This document shows positions 25,085-33,946 of a DNA stretch of 64,000 nucleotides, piece after piece. Origin of the DNA: Putridiphycobacter sp965230485 (lineage in GTDB: Bacteria > Bacteroidota > Bacteroidia > Flavobacteriales_D > Crocinitomicaceae); contig CBDDLA010000001.1 of the NCBI GenBank assembly GCA_965230485.1, positions 3,534,001 to 3,598,000 on the forward strand, read 5' to 3'. The notes below the pieces were generated by a model, which worked only from the letters and a program-made list of their open reading frames with translations, was not told where the DNA came from and ran no database searches. Each line of letters opens with the position of its first letter. Positions within the stretch are counted from its first letter, which is position 1. A program made the position numbers and the translations under genes.

Positions 25085-26131
25085 ATGAAAAAATTTTTAC
25101 TTATATGCAGTGTAATATTCACTGGTGTAACATTTGGTCAGATTATAGCTGCTGGTGATTCTCTGACACTTGGTGATTCTAAATTATACTTTAGAGCAGA
25201 TACAACTGCTCCGTTATACGAGAATGTAATAGGAGGGAATATTACCTGGGATTACAGTGGTTTGACCATGGAACCAGGAAGCCCTTCAGAAACCAATACA
25301 GTTATCGCGATCTCTGCTTCATCTTATTCAGCAGATTTTCCTAACGCACAATATCATGAAGATTTCCCAACTGGAATCCAGTCGTTTTTCACTAATAATG
25401 GAAACGATTTGGAAATTGAAGGGTTCGTGTTTTCAAATGGAGGTGTAGACTACAGAATCGTTTATGATGACGATAATTTACAATTAATGTCAAGGCCGGT
25501 TAGTTTGAATGATATGATTAATGATAATATTGAAGGTACTGCATTTGCACCGTTTAGTGGTTCTACAGCAACCGCTGATATAACTGGAACAGCCGTAACT
25601 CAAGCAGATGGTGAAGGAACGCTTGTAATAGGAAATAATAGTTACCCAAATACGATAAGAATTAAAACGGTTGAAAACTCCTCAGGTACTGCCTTTTTTC
25701 AGATGGTTAATGTAGGAACGATATCTGTGCTTAGAAAGAATTATGCATATTACTCTACCAGCACTTCTGATCACTTTCCATTGCTTACAGTCAGCACTAT
25801 TTCTATCACCATTCCGGGAGGTGCTACAGTAGAACAAAAAATAGTTTGGTCGAAAGATGATACTGGAAATTACTTATCAATTGGTAAAGAATTAAAACAA
25901 GATTTATCTCTTAACCTATTTCCAAACCCGGCTGACGATAACTTAAACATTAATACATCAGCGGGGACTGAATCGATCAAAGTTTTTAACACAATTGGAG
26001 AATTAGTTAAAATAATTAATAACCCCAAGTCAACTGAAACAATTAATGTTTCAAATCTATCAGCAGGTGTATATTTCGTATCTGCTACGGTAAACGGACA
26101 AACAAAAACGGATAAATTGATAATTAAATAA
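25085..26131 (+). CDS. Secreted protein with T9SS type A sorting domain
   Basis: 348 residues. The signal peptide is MKKFLLICSVIFTGVTFGQ. The mature start GDSLTLGDSKLYF and the beta-rich body resemble uncharacterised Bacteroidota exoproteins; no catalytic motif was found. The last 75 residues are a T9SS type A sorting domain (LNLFPNPADDNLNIN, IKVFNTIGELVK, INVSNLSAGVYFVSA, ending KLIIK). The protein should cross the outer membrane through the T9SS and be released or attached to the surface. It is divergent from the MMPL gene and followed by a terminator. Confidence 0.85.
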   Translation: MKKFLLICSVIFTGVTFGQIIAAGDSLTLGDSKLYFRADTTAPLYENVIGGNITWDYSGLTMEPGSPSETNTVIAISASSYSADFPNAQYHEDFPTGIQSFFTNNGNDLEIEGFVFSNGGVDYRIVYDDDNLQLMSRPVSLNDMINDNIEGTAFAPFSGSTATADITGTAVTQADGEGTLVIGNNSYPNTIRIKTVENSSGTAFFQMVNVGTISVLRKNYAYYSTSTSDHFPLLTVSTISITIPGGATVEQKIVWSKDDTGNYLSIGKELKQDLSLNLFPNPADDNLNINTSAGTESIKVFNTIGELVKIINNPKSTETINVSNLSAGVYFVSATVNGQTKTDKLIIK

Positions 26132-26153
26132 GTCGTTTCAACAATTATTAAGT

Positions 26154-26186
26154 AAAACCATCTCGAATTTTCGGGATGGTTTTTTA
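26154..26186 (+). terminator. Intrinsic terminator after the T9SS type A gene
   Basis: AAAACCATC pairs with GATGGTTTT around a 12-nt loop, with a T-run. It lies 22 nt after the stop at 26131, and the next gene's promoter box begins at its end. Confidence 0.8.
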
Positions 26187-26192
26187 TTTTTG
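26185..26192 (+). promoter_or_regulatory. -7 promoter box TATTTTTG
   Basis: Exact TAnnTTTG, embedded in the T-run of the preceding terminator and ending 4 nt before the GTG at 26197. It implies a leaderless transcript for the Sua5/YciO gene. Confidence 0.6.
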
Positions 26193-26196
26193 CACC

Positions 26197-26760
26197 GTGA
26201 AAAATAGCATAGAAGAGGCATTAAGTATAATTAAAAAAGGAGGCGTTATCTTATATCCCACCGATACCATTTGGGGACTTGGGTGTGATCCTAATAATGA
26301 ATTGGCTATTTCTAAAATCAACGAAATCAAAAAAAGGCAATCAGGTAAAAACTTTCTATTACTTGTCAATTCAGAACGCTTATTAAATTTTCACGTGCCA
26401 AATATTCCTGAAGTTTGCTACGATTTAATCGATTATGCCATACAACCCTTAACAATTATTTATCCCAAGGGAAAAAATGTGCATCAATCTATATTGGCAG
26501 ATGATGGTAGTATTGGGATAAGAATGATCAAAGAACCTGTATTTCTAAACACATTGCTTTCAAAATTAAAGCACGGTCTTGTTTCCACTTCTGCCAATAT
26601 TTCCGGCGAAAAATTTCCGGAGACATTTGATGACATTTCAGACGATATTAAAAACAAAGTTGACTTTATTGTTGATAAGGACATTGAAATTAAAAAAAGC
26701 AAGCCTTCTCAAATTATTAAAATCGGCGAAAATAGTGAAGTAACAATAATCAGGAAATAA
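26197..26760 (+). CDS. Sua5/YciO/YrdC family protein (probable L-threonylcarbamoyladenylate synthase)
   Basis: Likely makes threonylcarbamoyl-AMP from threonine, bicarbonate and ATP for the t6A37 tRNA modification. The GTG at 26197 is chosen: the upstream ATG at 26176 lies inside the previous terminator and before the -7 box. The 187-residue product opens IEEALSIIKKGGVILYPTDTIWGLGCD, the classic YrdC-fold signature with the KGGxxxYPTDTxxGLG loop. Other marks are the KRQSGKNFLLLV strand (K-R-x-x-x-K) and LVSTSANISGE near the C-terminus. There is no C-terminal Sua5 domain, so it is the short YrdC/YciO form. The cca gene follows after four bases, putting two tRNA-related genes in one operon. Confidence 0.88.
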   Translation: MKNSIEEALSIIKKGGVILYPTDTIWGLGCDPNNELAISKINEIKKRQSGKNFLLLVNSERLLNFHVPNIPEVCYDLIDYAIQPLTIIYPKGKNVHQSILADDGSIGIRMIKEPVFLNTLLSKLKHGLVSTSANISGEKFPETFDDISDDIKNKVDFIVDKDIEIKKSKPSQIIKIGENSEVTIIRK

Positions 26761-26764
26761 TATT

Positions 26765-28171
26765 TTGAACTTAAAAGCGCACATTCAAAACCCTCTTTTT
26801 GATGCCATATCAAAACAAGCAAAGCACAATAATCTCTCGTGTTTTGTTATTGGAGGGTATGTGCGGGATATCATTTTGAAACGGTCATCTAAAGATGTTG
26901 ATATTGTCGTTCTAGGAAATGGGCTTGAATTAGCCGAAAAAGTGGCAGAAAATTTAGGGGTTAAAAAAGTGGCCTACTATAAGAATTTTGGTACTGCTGC
27001 TTTTGTATTTAATGGTGTTGAGGTAGAATTTGTAGGTGCAAGAAAAGAATCATATTCAAGTCATTCTAGAAAACCAGTTGTAGAGAAGGGAACGTTAAAA
27101 GAAGATCAGGACAGACGCGATTTTACCATAAATGCTTTGGCAATTAGTCTAAATCAGAGCTCATTTGGGGAGGTGATAGATCCTTTTGGTGGCTTAGCCG
27201 ATATTCGAGATAAAATAATTAGAACACCACTTGACCCTGCTATCACTTTTTCTGACGACCCACTCAGAATGCTTAGGGCGATCCGCTTCGCCAGTCAACT
27301 CAATTTTAAAATTGAGTCAAGCGCTAAACAGGCATTAAAAGTTAATGCAGAAAGACTCAATATTGTCTCTCAGGAGAGAATAACTGATGAACTTAATAAA
27401 ATTATTTTATCTGACACACCATCAAAGGGGTTTAACCTCTTGTTTGATAGTAATTTATTACACCAATTTTTCATAGAAATGACGGATTTGCATGGTGTGG
27501 ATTCAATCAATGGAAAGAGTCACAAAGATAATTTTTACCATACTTTAGAAGTGCTAGACAATATTTCTTTAAATACTGATAATCTGTGGTTAAGGTGGTC
27601 AGCTATAATGCATGACATTGCTAAACCAAGGACAAAGCGATTTAACCCTAAAGTAGGATTTACGTTTCACGGGCACGAGGAGGTGGGAGCAAGAATGGTT
27701 TCGGGGATTTTTAAAAGGTTAAAATTACCACTTGATCATAAAATGAAGTATGTTCAGAAATTGGTTCGTTTGCATTTAAGGCCAATTGCTTTAGTAAAAG
27801 GAAATGTGACTGATTCCGCTATTAGAAGATTGCTATTTGAAGCTGGAGACGACATTGACGATTTAATGACACTTTGTAACGCAGATATTACTTCAAAAAA
27901 CGAACTAAAGGTTCAAAAGTTTAGAAATAACTTTCAGAAAGTTAGAAAAAAGCTTGCTGAAGTTGAGGAAAAGGACCACGTCAGAAATTTCCAACCGCCT
28001 ATTACTGGACAGGAGATCATTCAAAAATTTAAACTAGAACCCAGTAAAATTGTAGGTGATCTAAAAAATGAAATCAAAGAGGCTATTCTTGATGGCAAGA
28101 TAAAAAACAATTATAATGATGCCCTTGAATACTTGATTACCATTGCTAAAAAGCATGGGTTGAGAATGTAG
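26765..28171 (+). CDS. cca: CCA tRNA nucleotidyltransferase / poly(A) polymerase family with HD domain
   Basis: 468 residues. Adds or repairs the 3'-terminal CCA of tRNAs. The nucleotidyltransferase head shows the flexible loop and catalytic carboxylates in VIGGYVRDIILKRSSKDVDIVV (GG, RD and D-x-D). It continues with RRDFTINALAI and the nucleotide-selecting DDPLRMLRAIRFA helix. An HD domain follows (SHKDNFYHTLEVL, WSAIMHDIAKP), as is common in Bacteroidota enzymes. The start is a TTG at 26765, four bases after the upstream stop; no ATG is suitably placed. The gene converges with a secreted-protein gene, with only five bases between their stops. Confidence 0.92.
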   Translation: MNLKAHIQNPLFDAISKQAKHNNLSCFVIGGYVRDIILKRSSKDVDIVVLGNGLELAEKVAENLGVKKVAYYKNFGTAAFVFNGVEVEFVGARKESYSSHSRKPVVEKGTLKEDQDRRDFTINALAISLNQSSFGEVIDPFGGLADIRDKIIRTPLDPAITFSDDPLRMLRAIRFASQLNFKIESSAKQALKVNAERLNIVSQERITDELNKIILSDTPSKGFNLLFDSNLLHQFFIEMTDLHGVDSINGKSHKDNFYHTLEVLDNISLNTDNLWLRWSAIMHDIAKPRTKRFNPKVGFTFHGHEEVGARMVSGIFKRLKLPLDHKMKYVQKLVRLHLRPIALVKGNVTDSAIRRLLFEAGDDIDDLMTLCNADITSKNELKVQKFRNNFQKVRKKLAEVEEKDHVRNFQPPITGQEIIQKFKLEPSKIVGDLKNEIKEAILDGKIKNNYNDALEYLITIAKKHGLRM

Positions 28172-28176
28172 CTGAT

Positions 28177-29070
28177 TTAAAAGGTGAATTTCCCCGAAGC
28201 AACAATGTCGTTGTTTAGCGTTATTGCGTAAATATATAACGCGCTTGATTGATAAAATTCAATTGTTTGAATAGAAGAATACATTTTTGTACGCTCAATT
28301 AATTGTCCCGAACAACTATAAACACTTAAAATGTGTGACTCTGAAAAATCTTTTGAATGGAAACTCACTATTTTAGAGTTGTAATTCGGAAAGACAGCTA
28401 CAGGTATTTCAGTATTTAGAATTAAAGGGCTTAAAAGAGCTATTTCTTTACATAATGTATCTCGACAATTATTATTATTTCGCCTTATTAAGCATATTTC
28501 GTGCATCCCAATCTCATCAATACTAATATCAATTTCTTTTGTATTTTTGGGGGTGCAGATGTATTGATTATCACCTAAAATACTACTTATAGTCCATATA
28601 TATGTAGTATCCTTGGATATGATTGGTGGAAAGAAATTATCAATGCCAGGTGAGGTGTTAATAAGATTAATTTTGGTTCCATCAAAGGTTTGTAACGGTA
28701 TTAAGGAGTATAAGTCAGCCGAATTGATTTCAAAATTAGAAATGGGATTAATAGAATCTAAAACAGTTATTGAATCAATGATTGAATTATTATTTGCATC
28801 AGTCACATTTAAAAAATACTTACCAGGTCCCTTTATATTTACTGTAGTATTAGTATTATTTATAAAAGGGTTCATAATACTATCATACCAGGTGTAATCG
28901 TATGGAGGACTTCCCCCATCAATCAGAGCATATAAAATTCCGTTTCCAGTTTGTGCACCAGAACTACGGCAATAAGGTGCTACGATAACTTCAATAGATG
29001 AGGATAACTCTTGCCCCCAATGAAAAAAAGTAGCTACGATAGTGATGAGAAAAGCAATTATTTTTTTCAT
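28177..29070 (-). CDS. SprB-repeat secreted protein with divergent T9SS sorting domain
   Basis: 297 residues. The signal peptide MKKIIAFLITIVATFFHWGQ is followed by one SprB-type repeat at about 30-105 (GGSPPYDYTWYDS, then KGPGKYFLNVTDANNNSI). A PKD-like region at about 115-215 contains TYIWTISS and EICLIRRNNNNC. The last 75 residues look like a weak type A sorting domain (PVAVFPNYNSKIVSF, LSVYSCSGQLIERT, ALYIYAITLNNDIVASGKF), but the usual final K-x-I/V-x-x is replaced by GKFTF. It is probably exported through the T9SS. SprB-like repeats occur in gliding adhesins, and this is a much shortened relative. No enzyme motif. Confidence 0.7.
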   Translation of the reverse strand: MKKIIAFLITIVATFFHWGQELSSSIEVIVAPYCRSSGAQTGNGILYALIDGGSPPYDYTWYDSIMNPFINNTNTTVNIKGPGKYFLNVTDANNNSIIDSITVLDSINPISNFEINSADLYSLIPLQTFDGTKINLINTSPGIDNFFPPIISKDTTYIWTISSILGDNQYICTPKNTKEIDISIDEIGMHEICLIRRNNNNCRDTLCKEIALLSPLILNTEIPVAVFPNYNSKIVSFHSKDFSESHILSVYSCSGQLIERTKMYSSIQTIEFYQSSALYIYAITLNNDIVASGKFTF

Positions 29071-29221
29071 TAGTAATAATAGGGTCTTTTTTAATAAACG
29101 ACTTATTTGCAGTCTAAGTTGCAGGGTAATAACTCACCCAAACTGGTGATTTTCTTCCAAAACATGTTCTTTCACCTATGTGAATAAATAAAAAACGTAA
29201 ATTTATCATCAATCAACTATT

Positions 29222-32200
29222 ATGAGACATCTCTTATCTATTACACTTATATGCATTAGTACTTATGCTTTTAACGCCAATAACGACCCTACAGTAGTTT
29301 TTACTACTGGTCATAATACCTTAGTTAAAGCTATGGTAGTGTCAGATGATACTAAATATATGGCAAGCGCAGGTATTAATAAGCTGGTTAAAATTTGGGA
29401 CATTGCTTCTGGAAAGGAATTCAGAACTATGACAGGAAGTGATGGGAGGGTTGGTTTTTTATCTTTTAAAGATGATAATAAAACATTGATTGGTATTTCA
29501 TCTGAAGATGAAATGATTGGCTGGAATGTTGTAACAGGAGAAAAGTTGTTTGAAGTTGCTGCTGAAGGTGCAATGGAAATAGCAGCTTTTTTTATACCTA
29601 AAACCGACTTGATTCTATACGTAAATGATGATAATAAGCTCAGTACCTACAATATTAAAACTAAATCAGAGCAAATCGTTAACGAAAACATCTATTGCAG
29701 CAGTTTAAATCTTGACCTGAACGGAAATCGAGTGATAGTAACTAATCATTTGAATACCATTACTATTCTTGATTTAAAAACGTATGAAATTTTAAAGGAA
29801 ATTCCTACTTCTGAAAGTCCAGTTAATGTGACCATTCCAGCCCAATTATCGTTAGATGGTAGGTACTTCATTACCATCTTAGCCAATAACAATGTTAGAA
29901 TTACTGATTTAACAAAAGGAGCAGTCATATTTGAGGAAAATATTTTTGGAAAACACATTCATTCATTATTGGCAGATAATAGAAAGTCATACGTTTATAT
30001 AGGAGTGGCAGAAAGAGGGGTAATAGTATACGACTACCAACGTCAAAAAATTGTAAGCGAAATTAAAAAAAGTGAGAAAAACGGTCCTTACGATTTTAAT
30101 GGCTTAGCTATTTATCCTAAAGATGAAATTTTAATTACCTCCGCTCTTAACCTTATTCAATTATACGATATTAAGCAAAAACGATTTTTCAAGCGGCTTG
30201 AACCAAAGTCGAAAGCGATTATTGATATGTCGTATGACCAGAATGATAAATACTTAGCCATTGCAAGGGCGAAAGGAACTGTTGAAATTTGGGATTTAAG
30301 CCAAAATAAGATTGAAAAAGAAATACAGGGCATGTTCCCTTGTGTGTTTAGTCCTGATGGAGGTAAACTAGTGGTTATGGGGTATAGCCTTGATATGATA
30401 GAGTATGACACAAAATCATGGAAGGTAACAGGAACTTATCAAACCAATGGTAAGCTAAATAGTCTATTGTCATATTCTGATAATGGACAGTATATTGCCA
30501 TGGGAGGTTATATGCCAAATATTGAAATATATGACACTGATACAAAAAAACAAGCTTACACCATCACGAATCCAATGGGTATTCGTTCTTTCGATTTTCA
30601 TCCCACTAAATCACTTCTAGCATTCTCGGATATTATTGGGGGGTGTAAAGTTGTTGATTTTAAAACTAATTCTGAAAAATTAGCTTACTCAGCATCTCCT
30701 TCAATTGTTGGAGGAGTTAGGTTTAGCAGAAACGGAAAGCATTTTGGAACGGTTACATGGGGTAAAACAATCAAATTATTTGATGCTAATTCTTTTAATT
30801 TATTGAAAGAATGGACTGGACATAATGGTGATATAAATGGATTAGATTTTAATGATAAGGGTGATGTATTAATGACTTATGCTACAAATCAAAACGTTTA
30901 CAGTACTGACAACTCTCTAATTTTTTGGAATTTAAATGGTGAGAAAATCACGCAAATCGATCAGCACAAGTCAGGTGTTAACAGGGCTTTCTTTGATTAT
31001 AAAGCCAACTATGTGTTTTCAGGGTCTGATGATGGATCAATTATGATTAATTCATATACCGACCAAAAAGTACTGGCTACTCTAATTGGAACTGACGAAA
31101 AAGAGTTCATCATTTTTACTTCAGATAATTATTATATGGCTGCTAAAAACGCCTTAAATTCTATAGCTTTTAGAGTTGGTGAAAACCTTGTTCCTTTTGA
31201 ACAGTTTGACATCAATTTGAACAGGCCCGACATAGTTGGAAAAGTGATTGGCAAGACATCCCAAAATTTATTAGATGCATACCATTATTTATACAAAAAA
31301 AGACTTCGCAAATATAATTTAGATGAGGGTAGTATAAAAATGGATTTTAATCTACCAAATGCAGAAATAGAAAACGCCATCCCGTTAAGTACAGATAAAA
31401 ATACGGTTGAATTCTCAATTAAGGCTTGGGATGATAATTATTCGATTAAGCAGATTAATGTTTATGTTAATAATACACCGGTTTTTGGAGAGGAAGGCAT
31501 TAGACCTAAAAAAGGTGTTAACCCTTTTTCGTTTAGATATGTAGCTAATATTGCTTTGCTTGATGGTGTAAACAAAATTGATATTTCGTGTATTAATGCC
31601 AATGGAACAGAATCGTTATATGCTTCAAAAGAAATTTTAAAAATAGGTGAAACTACGAAAAAAGACTTTTATATAGCTGCCATAGGTGTGTCTAAATATC
31701 AAAACGAAAGTTTCAATTTAACCTATCCAACTAAAGACGCCACTGAAATAGCTGAAGCACTCCAGGAAGATAACAAGCAATATGAAACTGTCCATGTTAA
31801 ATATTTATTAGATGAACAGGTAACCATTGAAAACATTAGGTCTCTTAAAAGCTTTTTTGCTTCTTGTCGACCAGGAGATGTGGCAGCGATATTTATAGCT
31901 GGTCATGGATTATTAGATGAGAATTTTGATTACTATTTTGGCACCTATAATATTGATTTTAATAATCCTAAAGTAAATGGGCTACCATATAGTGAAATAA
32001 CTAAGCTATTAAATAGCATCAAAGCCTATCAAAAATTACTGATCATGGATACTTGCCACTCCGGAGAGTTAGACAAAGAAGAGGTCAAGGAATCTACAGA
32101 TGTAGAAGTTGAGACAGGAGACCTTCAATTCCGGGCAGCTGGTAGTGCTATTTCTATTGAAAACGCGTTTGGCGCAAGTAATATGAGTAAATTATCTTCA

Positions 32201-32482
32201 GATTTATTTTCTGATACTAGAAAAGGAACAGGAGCCACAGTTATATCCAGCGCAGGTGGTGCAGAATATGCCATAGAAAGTGATGAATGGCAAAACGGTT
32301 TATTTACATATAATTTTATTAAAGGCTTTAAAGAAAGAAAAGCCGACCTAAACGGTGATGGTTTGATTCAAATTTCTGAAATCAGAAGCTATGTAAATAA
32401 GCAGGTGTCCGAAATGTCTAATAGTAAGCAAAAACCAACTGCAAGAGAAGAAAATATTGCCGTGGACATTGTGATCTATTAG
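29222..32482 (+). CDS. Exported WD40-repeat protein with C-terminal caspase-like (peptidase C14) domain
   Basis: 1,086 residues. A probable signal peptide (MRHLLSITLICISTYAFNA) leads into WD40 propeller repeats at about 25-640 (MASAGINKLVKIWDI; LAIARAKGTVEIWDL; YVFSGSDDGSIMINSY). An Ig-like linker occupies 700-810. The caspase-like domain begins at about 815 (DFYIAAIGVSKYQ), with catalytic H895 in FIAGHGLLD and C945 in LIMDTCHSGEL, so the His-Cys dyad is intact. Near the end, residues 1042-1053 (DLNGDGLIQISE) form a textbook EF-hand loop, hinting at calcium binding. WD40-metacaspase-like fusions are known in bacteria but little studied; substrate and trigger are unknown. The gene stands alone. 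Confidence 0.88.
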   Translation: MRHLLSITLICISTYAFNANNDPTVVFTTGHNTLVKAMVVSDDTKYMASAGINKLVKIWDIASGKEFRTMTGSDGRVGFLSFKDDNKTLIGISSEDEMIGWNVVTGEKLFEVAAEGAMEIAAFFIPKTDLILYVNDDNKLSTYNIKTKSEQIVNENIYCSSLNLDLNGNRVIVTNHLNTITILDLKTYEILKEIPTSESPVNVTIPAQLSLDGRYFITILANNNVRITDLTKGAVIFEENIFGKHIHSLLADNRKSYVYIGVAERGVIVYDYQRQKIVSEIKKSEKNGPYDFNGLAIYPKDEILITSALNLIQLYDIKQKRFFKRLEPKSKAIIDMSYDQNDKYLAIARAKGTVEIWDLSQNKIEKEIQGMFPCVFSPDGGKLVVMGYSLDMIEYDTKSWKVTGTYQTNGKLNSLLSYSDNGQYIAMGGYMPNIEIYDTDTKKQAYTITNPMGIRSFDFHPTKSLLAFSDIIGGCKVVDFKTNSEKLAYSASPSIVGGVRFSRNGKHFGTVTWGKTIKLFDANSFNLLKEWTGHNGDINGLDFNDKGDVLMTYATNQNVYSTDNSLIFWNLNGEKITQIDQHKSGVNRAFFDYKANYVFSGSDDGSIMINSYTDQKVLATLIGTDEKEFIIFTSDNYYMAAKNALNSIAFRVGENLVPFEQFDINLNRPDIVGKVIGKTSQNLLDAYHYLYKKRLRKYNLDEGSIKMDFNLPNAEIENAIPLSTDKNTVEFSIKAWDDNYSIKQINVYVNNTPVFGEEGIRPKKGVNPFSFRYVANIALLDGVNKIDISCINANGTESLYASKEILKIGETTKKDFYIAAIGVSKYQNESFNLTYPTKDATEIAEALQEDNKQYETVHVKYLLDEQVTIENIRSLKSFFASCRPGDVAAIFIAGHGLLDENFDYYFGTYNIDFNNPKVNGLPYSEITKLLNSIKAYQKLLIMDTCHSGELDKEEVKESTDVEVETGDLQFRAAGSAISIENAFGASNMSKLSSDLFSDTRKGTGATVISSAGGAEYAIESDEWQNGLFTYNFIKGFKERKADLNGDGLIQISEIRSYVNKQVSEMSNSKQKPTAREENIAVDIVIY

Positions 32483-32554
32483 ATAGTACTTTCAACGTTT
32501 ATAAAAACTGAATATCTATTCGAGACAACGTAAATAAATTACGCCTTTATTATT

Positions 32555-32562
32555 TAAATTTG
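32555..32562 (+). promoter_or_regulatory. -7 promoter box TAAATTTG of the DUF2130 gene
   Basis: Exact TAnnTTTG, 30 nt before the ATG at 32593, in the 110-nt gap after the caspase gene. Confidence 0.55.
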
Positions 32563-32592
32563 GGTTTTAGTCATTAAAATGTCTTTGATTAT

Positions 32593-33864
32593 ATGAACCA
32601 ATCCAAAATTGAATGTCCAAACTGTGCCCACTTGTTTAGTGTAGAAGATTCTATTTCCAAAAATATTGAAGAACGTTTGCGTAAAGAAGTTCAGAAAAAA
32701 CAACAAGAATTATTAGCTGAAAAAGAAAAACAACAAAAAATATTTGAAGACCAGCAAAATCAGTTTATTAAAGCACAAAGTGAATTTGAATTGAAACGAA
32801 AACAAGCTCAAGAAGAATATAAATTAAAAATAGAAGCAGATCGAGAGCGAATCAAAAAGGAACTAGTTGTTCAGGCTGAAAAAGAGGCAAACGAAAAAAC
32901 AGAACTAAAGCTGAAACAGATGCAAGAGGAGGCTGAAAAGAAAAAGGCTGAAATAAGAGCACTTCAGGAAAAGGAGTTGGCTTTTATGAAAAAAGAGAAT
33001 GCGTTAAAAGAAAAACAAGAGCAGCTCGAATTAAAAATTCAAAAAGAACGACTGGAAACTGAGAGACTGGTTGAGGAAAAAGTAAAGAAAGCTGAAGCCG
33101 AAAAATTTGAAATGCAAAAAAAGGAGTTTCAGAAAAAAATGGACGATCAGCAGAAACTTATAGATGAAATGAAACGAAAAGCTGAACAAGGTTCTATGCA
33201 AATGCAAGGGGAGGTCCAGGAGTTAGCTATTGAGGATGAATTGAAAACGCAATTCCCTTTTGATATTATAGAAGAAGTATCAAAAGGTATTCGAGGGGCA
33301 GATTGCATTCAAACCGTACGAAATAATATGGGACTTGCCTGTGGTAAAATTATTTATGAATCAAAACGGACCAAAAATTTTGCGAATGATTGGATTGAAA
33401 AATTAAAAGACGATATGCGACTTGCTGGGGCTGACATCCCCGTTTTAATTACAGAAACGCCTCCTAAAGACCAAAAGAGCTTTGCCCTGGTTAACGGTGT
33501 ATGGGTTTGTACTTTTTCCGAGTTTAAAAGCCTGGCTATAGCTCTCCGAGATGGACTAATTAGGATTCAGCAAGTGAGTGATGCAAACGAAAATAAAGGC
33601 GATAAAATGCATATGCTATATTCATTTTTAACGGGCAATGAGTTCAGAAGTCAGGTTGAAGCCATCATTGAAGGGTTTAACGTGCTTCGAGAAGACCTGG
33701 AAAAAGAAAAGCGCGCCATGACCAATATTTGGAAGAAACGTGAAAAACAGATTGAAAAAGTAATGTTGAACACTACCAATATGTACGGCTCAATTGAAGG
33801 TATAGCTGGTTCTTCAGTGCAACCAATAAAATCTTTAGGTTTTAACGATTTGTTGGATGAGTAG
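32593..33864 (+). CDS. DUF2130 domain protein with long coiled coil
   Basis: 423 residues. The N-terminus IECPNCAHLF is a small Cys-x2-Cys zinc-ribbon-like segment. Residues 22-205 are a highly charged Glu/Lys/Gln coiled coil. The C-terminal half matches DUF2130: DELKTQFPFDIIEEVSKGIRGADCIQTVRN, CGKIIYESKRTKNFANDWIEKLKDDMR, and the ending KREKQIEKVMLNTTNMYGSIEGIAGS. The function of this family is not known; a nuclease-like role has been suggested from remote similarity, which I cannot confirm. It is cytosolic, with no partner gene apparent. Confidence 0.9.
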   Translation: MNQSKIECPNCAHLFSVEDSISKNIEERLRKEVQKKQQELLAEKEKQQKIFEDQQNQFIKAQSEFELKRKQAQEEYKLKIEADRERIKKELVVQAEKEANEKTELKLKQMQEEAEKKKAEIRALQEKELAFMKKENALKEKQEQLELKIQKERLETERLVEEKVKKAEAEKFEMQKKEFQKKMDDQQKLIDEMKRKAEQGSMQMQGEVQELAIEDELKTQFPFDIIEEVSKGIRGADCIQTVRNNMGLACGKIIYESKRTKNFANDWIEKLKDDMRLAGADIPVLITETPPKDQKSFALVNGVWVCTFSEFKSLAIALRDGLIRIQQVSDANENKGDKMHMLYSFLTGNEFRSQVEAIIEGFNVLREDLEKEKRAMTNIWKKREKQIEKVMLNTTNMYGSIEGIAGSSVQPIKSLGFNDLLDE

Positions 33865-33946
33865 CAGAATCACCAATAATTCTAGTTATTACAAATACAC
33901 TTTAACTAAAATAGATTTAGTAAATTTACAGCTAAGCAAAACTATT

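Noticed and set aside
26176..26196. ATG start for the Sua5/YciO gene at 26176
   Set aside because: It lies inside the preceding intrinsic terminator and upstream of the TATTTTTG box; the conserved protein begins after the GTG at 26197.
33857..33946. 30-codon upstream extension of the PNGase F-like gene
   Set aside because: The signal peptide starts at the ATG at 33947; the extension overlaps the DUF2130 stop and a promoter-like TAAATTTA.
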